DNA of 64,000 nt from Corinectria fuckeliana (lineage: Eukaryota; Ascomycota; Sordariomycetes; Hypocreales; Nectriaceae), in contig WPDH01000111.1 of NCBI GenBank assembly GCA_019137255.1, positions 62,001 to 126,000 on the forward strand, read 5' to 3'. Each line of letters begins with the position of its first letter. Position 1 is the first letter of the stretch. Below are positions 61,901 to 64,000 of this stretch, piece by piece. A program made the position numbers and the translations under genes. The notes under the pieces were generated by a model. That model searched no databases, was not told the DNA's origin, and was given only the letters and a program-made list of their open reading frames with translations.

Positions 61901-64000
61901 TCCACGTCAGTGATTTGGGAGATGCCACCAAACCAACTAGCCTTGTTCGCAGGGTAGAAAGTGTCATGTTGAAAGGCATAAGTGGGGAGCCTCACTCGTT
62001 GGCATCCAAAAGGCTTGAAGTATGCGGCCCAGTCGACCGGCACATGTCTCACGTGTAATTCGCCGAGGCTGTGTTGGATAACTGAGGCCCCATTCATGTT
62101 TGGCTTCAGAGACGGCAACCAGCAGGTAGAGCTCAGTTGCGAAGTATCGGCAAGACAGGCCGCACCCAAGCCGCAAAGCACTGAACTTGGTCCAACTTCG
62201 AGAAACGCATTTGCACCTTGGTTGACAAGCTGTTGGAAGGCATCGCTAAAGCGAACCGCATTGCGGGCCTGCTGAACCCAATACTCGGCTCGTTCAAGCT
62301 CACCCGCCTCGGCCAGTCTACCGGTCATGCTGCTAATGATGCGGATCCTTGGTGGGCTGAATCGGGCAGTTTGAACTACAGCTCTAAAGTCTTCCAGCAT
62401 ACTGTCCATGTGATGTGAGTGGAAAGCGTGGCTAGTATCAAGCACCTTGGCCTTGCGGCCTAGTTGTGCGAAGTGTGCAATCACAACCCTAACAGCCTCG
62501 ATGTCGCCAGAGATAACAGTCTGAGAAGGGGTGTTATGGCCCGCGACTTGAACCTTTTCGCTCTGACTCAGTTTCTCGATTGCCGCTTCGACATCGGTAC
62601 TGTTTGACTCTACGGATGCCATCATTCCAGGACAGGAAATAGCTTGCATCAAGCGACCGCGCATCATAACGAGTCGGCAAGCATCTGGCAAGTCTAAGAC
62701 CCCTGCAACGTGAGCTACTGCCAGCTCGCCCACGCTGTGTCCGAGTAGAAAAGCAGGCTTCACACCCCAACTCTCCCATAATCTCCAGAGGGACACCTCC
62801 AGAGCAAACAGGGCAGGCTGGGCAAATTCGGTCCGGTGCAATAAAGAAGCATGCGTGCTTCCTGATTCGGCCCACATGCGATCAAGAAGCGGGACATCTA
62901 GCTCCGTGAACTTGGAAGCGATCTGATCGAGTGCTTCTCGAAAAACAGGATAGGCATCATACAGATCCTTGCCCATTCCTAAATGCTGACTGCCTTGTCC
63001 AGTGAAGAGCATCGCTAGGCTTGCCATACCGACCTCGCTCATGTTACACAGTCGTCCAGAGCCTGAGCTAACAGAGGCCAGAGTTTTCAGCAATTGTGCC
63101 TTGTCTGTTGCCGTCACTACTAGTCTGTGGTGAAAGTGCGTACGAGCTGTGGCGAGAGAGTAGCTGACATCGCTCAGACGGTCATCCTTCCCTTCACCGC
63201 TCAAGATATGCAGCCGAAGCTTTTCAGCCTGTGCCCTGAGAGCAGAGTCACTATCGCCCGACAGGATGAACGGGGTGGCAGTTGGAGATGTAAGTGGTGT
63301 GGTGTGGCCGGTCTCTTCCCTGACAGGCCTAGGGAACTCTTCAACAATGGCATGGGCAATCGTACCACCAATGCCAAACGAGCTTACGCCAGCCCGGCGC
63401 AGTCGACTGCCTTGTGGCAACCATGGACGATTTGCTAGGACTAGCTTCATATTGGCGCTCTCCCAATCGACTGCTCTGGTAGGCTCGCTGATGTGTAACG
63501 TTTTTGGCAGGGTGTTGTTTTGCATGGATAATACTATCTTTAACAACCCGACGAGGCCAGCAGCGGCTTGAGTATGCCCGATATTCGACTTGGCGGAGCC
63601 TAGCCATAGAGGATTTGAGCTAGAACGCCCCATCCCAAAGACCTCTCCCAGTGCGGTACCTTCAATAGGATCGCCCAGCTTGGTGGCAGTGCCGTGAGCC
63701 TCGACGTAGTCGATATCGCCAGGTACCATCGCAGCCCCGGCTAAGGCAGTGCGGATCAGCCTTGCCTGGCTTGGGCCATTGGGAACTGTAAGTCCAGCGC
63801 CGTGGCCTCCATGCATCACGGCAGTACCACGCAACACGGCGTGGATGTCATCACCATCGCGCTGAGCATCCGAAAGGCGCTTCAGCACCACGGCTGCAGC
63901 CCCGTCGCCAAATCCCGTACCGTCGGCGTCATCGGAGAAAGCCTTGCAGCGGCCATCCACCGAAAGGCCGCGGAGCTTGCTGAACTCGACATGTATACCC
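58972..64000 (-). CDS. Type I polyketide synthase, KS-AT-KR-ACP-reductase (5' part outside window)
   Basis: Iterative or single-module synthase, intronless over 1676 codons and open at the right edge. In order: KS C-terminal part with the catalytic EAHGTATKLGDP (near 63690) and KSNIGHTQAAAG (near 63585); AT with GHSVGE nucleophile (near 62735) and HAFHS, which points to malonyl-CoA (near 62420); no DH; KR with structural half then GGLGELGG NADPH motif (near 61275), FSSISG and NYAAANSF; ACP with LGVDSL phosphopantetheine serine (near 60345); terminal reductase with TGPTGFVGAF (near 60030) and YGTSKYLAE. So the chain would be ketoreduced, not dehydrated, and released as aldehyde or alcohol by NAD(P)H. 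The KS, AT and KR wording resembles bacterial modular synthases more than the usual fungal highly reducing type. The missing N-terminal KS half lies beyond 64000. Confidence 0.9.
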   Translation of the reverse strand, partial: GIHVEFSKLRGLSVDGRCKAFSDDADGTGFGDGAAAVVLKRLSDAQRDGDDIHAVLRGTAVMHGGHGAGLTVPNGPSQARLIRTALAGAAMVPGDIDYVEAHGTATKLGDPIEGTALGEVFGMGRSSSNPLWLGSAKSNIGHTQAAAGLVGLLKIVLSMQNNTLPKTLHISEPTRAVDWESANMKLVLANRPWLPQGSRLRRAGVSSFGIGGTIAHAIVEEFPRPVREETGHTTPLTSPTATPFILSGDSDSALRAQAEKLRLHILSGEGKDDRLSDVSYSLATARTHFHHRLVVTATDKAQLLKTLASVSSGSGRLCNMSEVGMASLAMLFTGQGSQHLGMGKDLYDAYPVFREALDQIASKFTELDVPLLDRMWAESGSTHASLLHRTEFAQPALFALEVSLWRLWESWGVKPAFLLGHSVGELAVAHVAGVLDLPDACRLVMMRGRLMQAISCPGMMASVESNSTDVEAAIEKLSQSEKVQVAGHNTPSQTVISGDIEAVRVVIAHFAQLGRKAKVLDTSHAFHSHHMDSMLEDFRAVVQTARFSPPRIRIISSMTGRLAEAGELERAEYWVQQARNAVRFSDAFQQLVNQGANAFLEVGPSSVLCGLGAACLADTSQLSSTCWLPSLKPNMNGASVIQHSLGELHVRHVPVDWAAYFKPFGCQRVRLPTYAFQHDTFYPANKASWFGGISQITDVDEAVQGLENMMFEMDWRRVPTDKVQPYGSWGLLCPSGETVWTERARAVLSRTGIQLVPVTKLQDAEELDGLLSLWDSVGNVVQMAHDFTAKALFQLQEAIRTGFSVPVVWITRHAVGAGAGDGPGGIGAGPLWGLMRTARSEHPELRLRLIDIDEDTDLSALGIALMLGNQTEIAVRKEHLLSPHMERASSVVPPPAQQPLIRGDGAVLVTGGLGELGGFVARRLVSSHGVHDLVLMSRRGMESPGADAFVVELAKLGAKVTVVAGDVANHDNLGSLMQMFTADRPLRGVVHAAGVVDSGTLLSLTAQKCATTFAPKVDGLWNLHQLTKDMDLDLFVMFSSISGILGLPGLGNYAAANSFIDALAHLRRAQGLPATSVAYGTWDGDGMATTLVSTTRTHLSQLGLGFLAPEKGLDLLEQAVRQGRALTVAAVLDLERLMAYYQEQGCVPLFLRSILGLNKVEKPVDQVVDLRDMLVDAAPEQHSSIVLRMVREIIAKALGFARGDDVPASQTMQKLGVDSLTAVLIRNHLATLTGMALPPNIALLHPSLESLSEFLLTLLLDDIGSRSSSTSESDDTTPSSTASTASYIDMEAIRRGVLDPSIQFGNIAKHPTACPDAPRNVFVTGPTGFVGAFMVHEFLRRGISVYCLVRAGNSTQAQERMIDRMKQYSLWEPEHESLLHSLVGNLSQPLLGLDEVVFDDLANQVDAILHSGALVDWLRPLEDYIGPNILGTHEILRLASRGNGKAVHFVSTISTLPIHAGYGLTEHDGEYGYGTSKYLAERMVAAARFRGAKASSYRLPFVAASATNGHFRLDRGDFLNNIITGSLDLGLFPFIDADLSAVLPVDYLCGTIAAIMIEDQKQVGEDYDFVNAQAPTFNHFFNLVGIASGGKETIAFSEWRRRAFEYAAVHPNSPLARITAIIDGYTDETASYLFKGNPVGKHVLGLDLYPAPPIDEEYVLKYLGCIHTAKARPCT

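Overview
The window is nuclear DNA of a filamentous ascomycete (Pezizomycotina, most likely Sordariomycetes). The evidence is short GT-AG introns of about 50-100 bases in most genes, several fungus-specific families (two Zn2Cys6 regulators, two PTH11/rhodopsin-type membrane proteins, a DUF7025-type AAA ATPase relic, fungal hemerythrin and arrestin-like proteins), and an AT-rich island carrying the mark of repeat-induced point mutation (RIP). No tRNA, rRNA or CRISPR array was recognised. Where exon coordinates are given, they were worked out by hand from splice sites and codon phase.

Layout: 1-8.2 kb holds a rhodopsin-domain membrane protein, a SAM methyltransferase, a decayed possible gene, and a RIP-destroyed LINE 3' fragment between 14-base direct repeats. 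8.2-23.5 kb is the main feature: a seven-gene aromatic catabolism cluster. It contains a Zn2Cys6 regulator, a fumarylacetoacetate-hydrolase-family enzyme, an FAD monooxygenase, gentisate 1,2-dioxygenase, an aldehyde dehydrogenase, an MFS transporter and a stilbene-cleaving type carotenoid oxygenase. The genes are mostly arranged as divergent pairs, and two of the shared promoters carry copies of one GC-rich motif. The implied route is stilbene to hydroxybenzaldehyde to hydroxybenzoate to gentisate to ring-cleavage acid to central metabolism.

24-36 kb holds a hemerythrin-like protein, then a smaller group: an ACS-family permease, a second Zn2Cys6 regulator and a full-length 5-oxoprolinase. The last two are divergent. 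36-47 kb holds a possible HELVH metallopeptidase, an unknown protein, two pseudogene fragments, a tiny cysteine-rich protein, a superfamily 1 helicase gene interrupted by an in-frame TAG, and a second rhodopsin-type gene with an apparent frameshift.

48-64 kb holds a secreted carboxylesterase, an arrestin-like protein, a small membrane protein, a second tiny cysteine-rich protein related to the first, a C69 peptidase whose expected nucleophile Cys is Ser, and the 3' part of a polyketide synthase (KS-AT-KR-ACP-reductase) that runs off the right edge. A family of short hAT-type MITEs is scattered through the window. One copy is complete, with 8-base target duplications.
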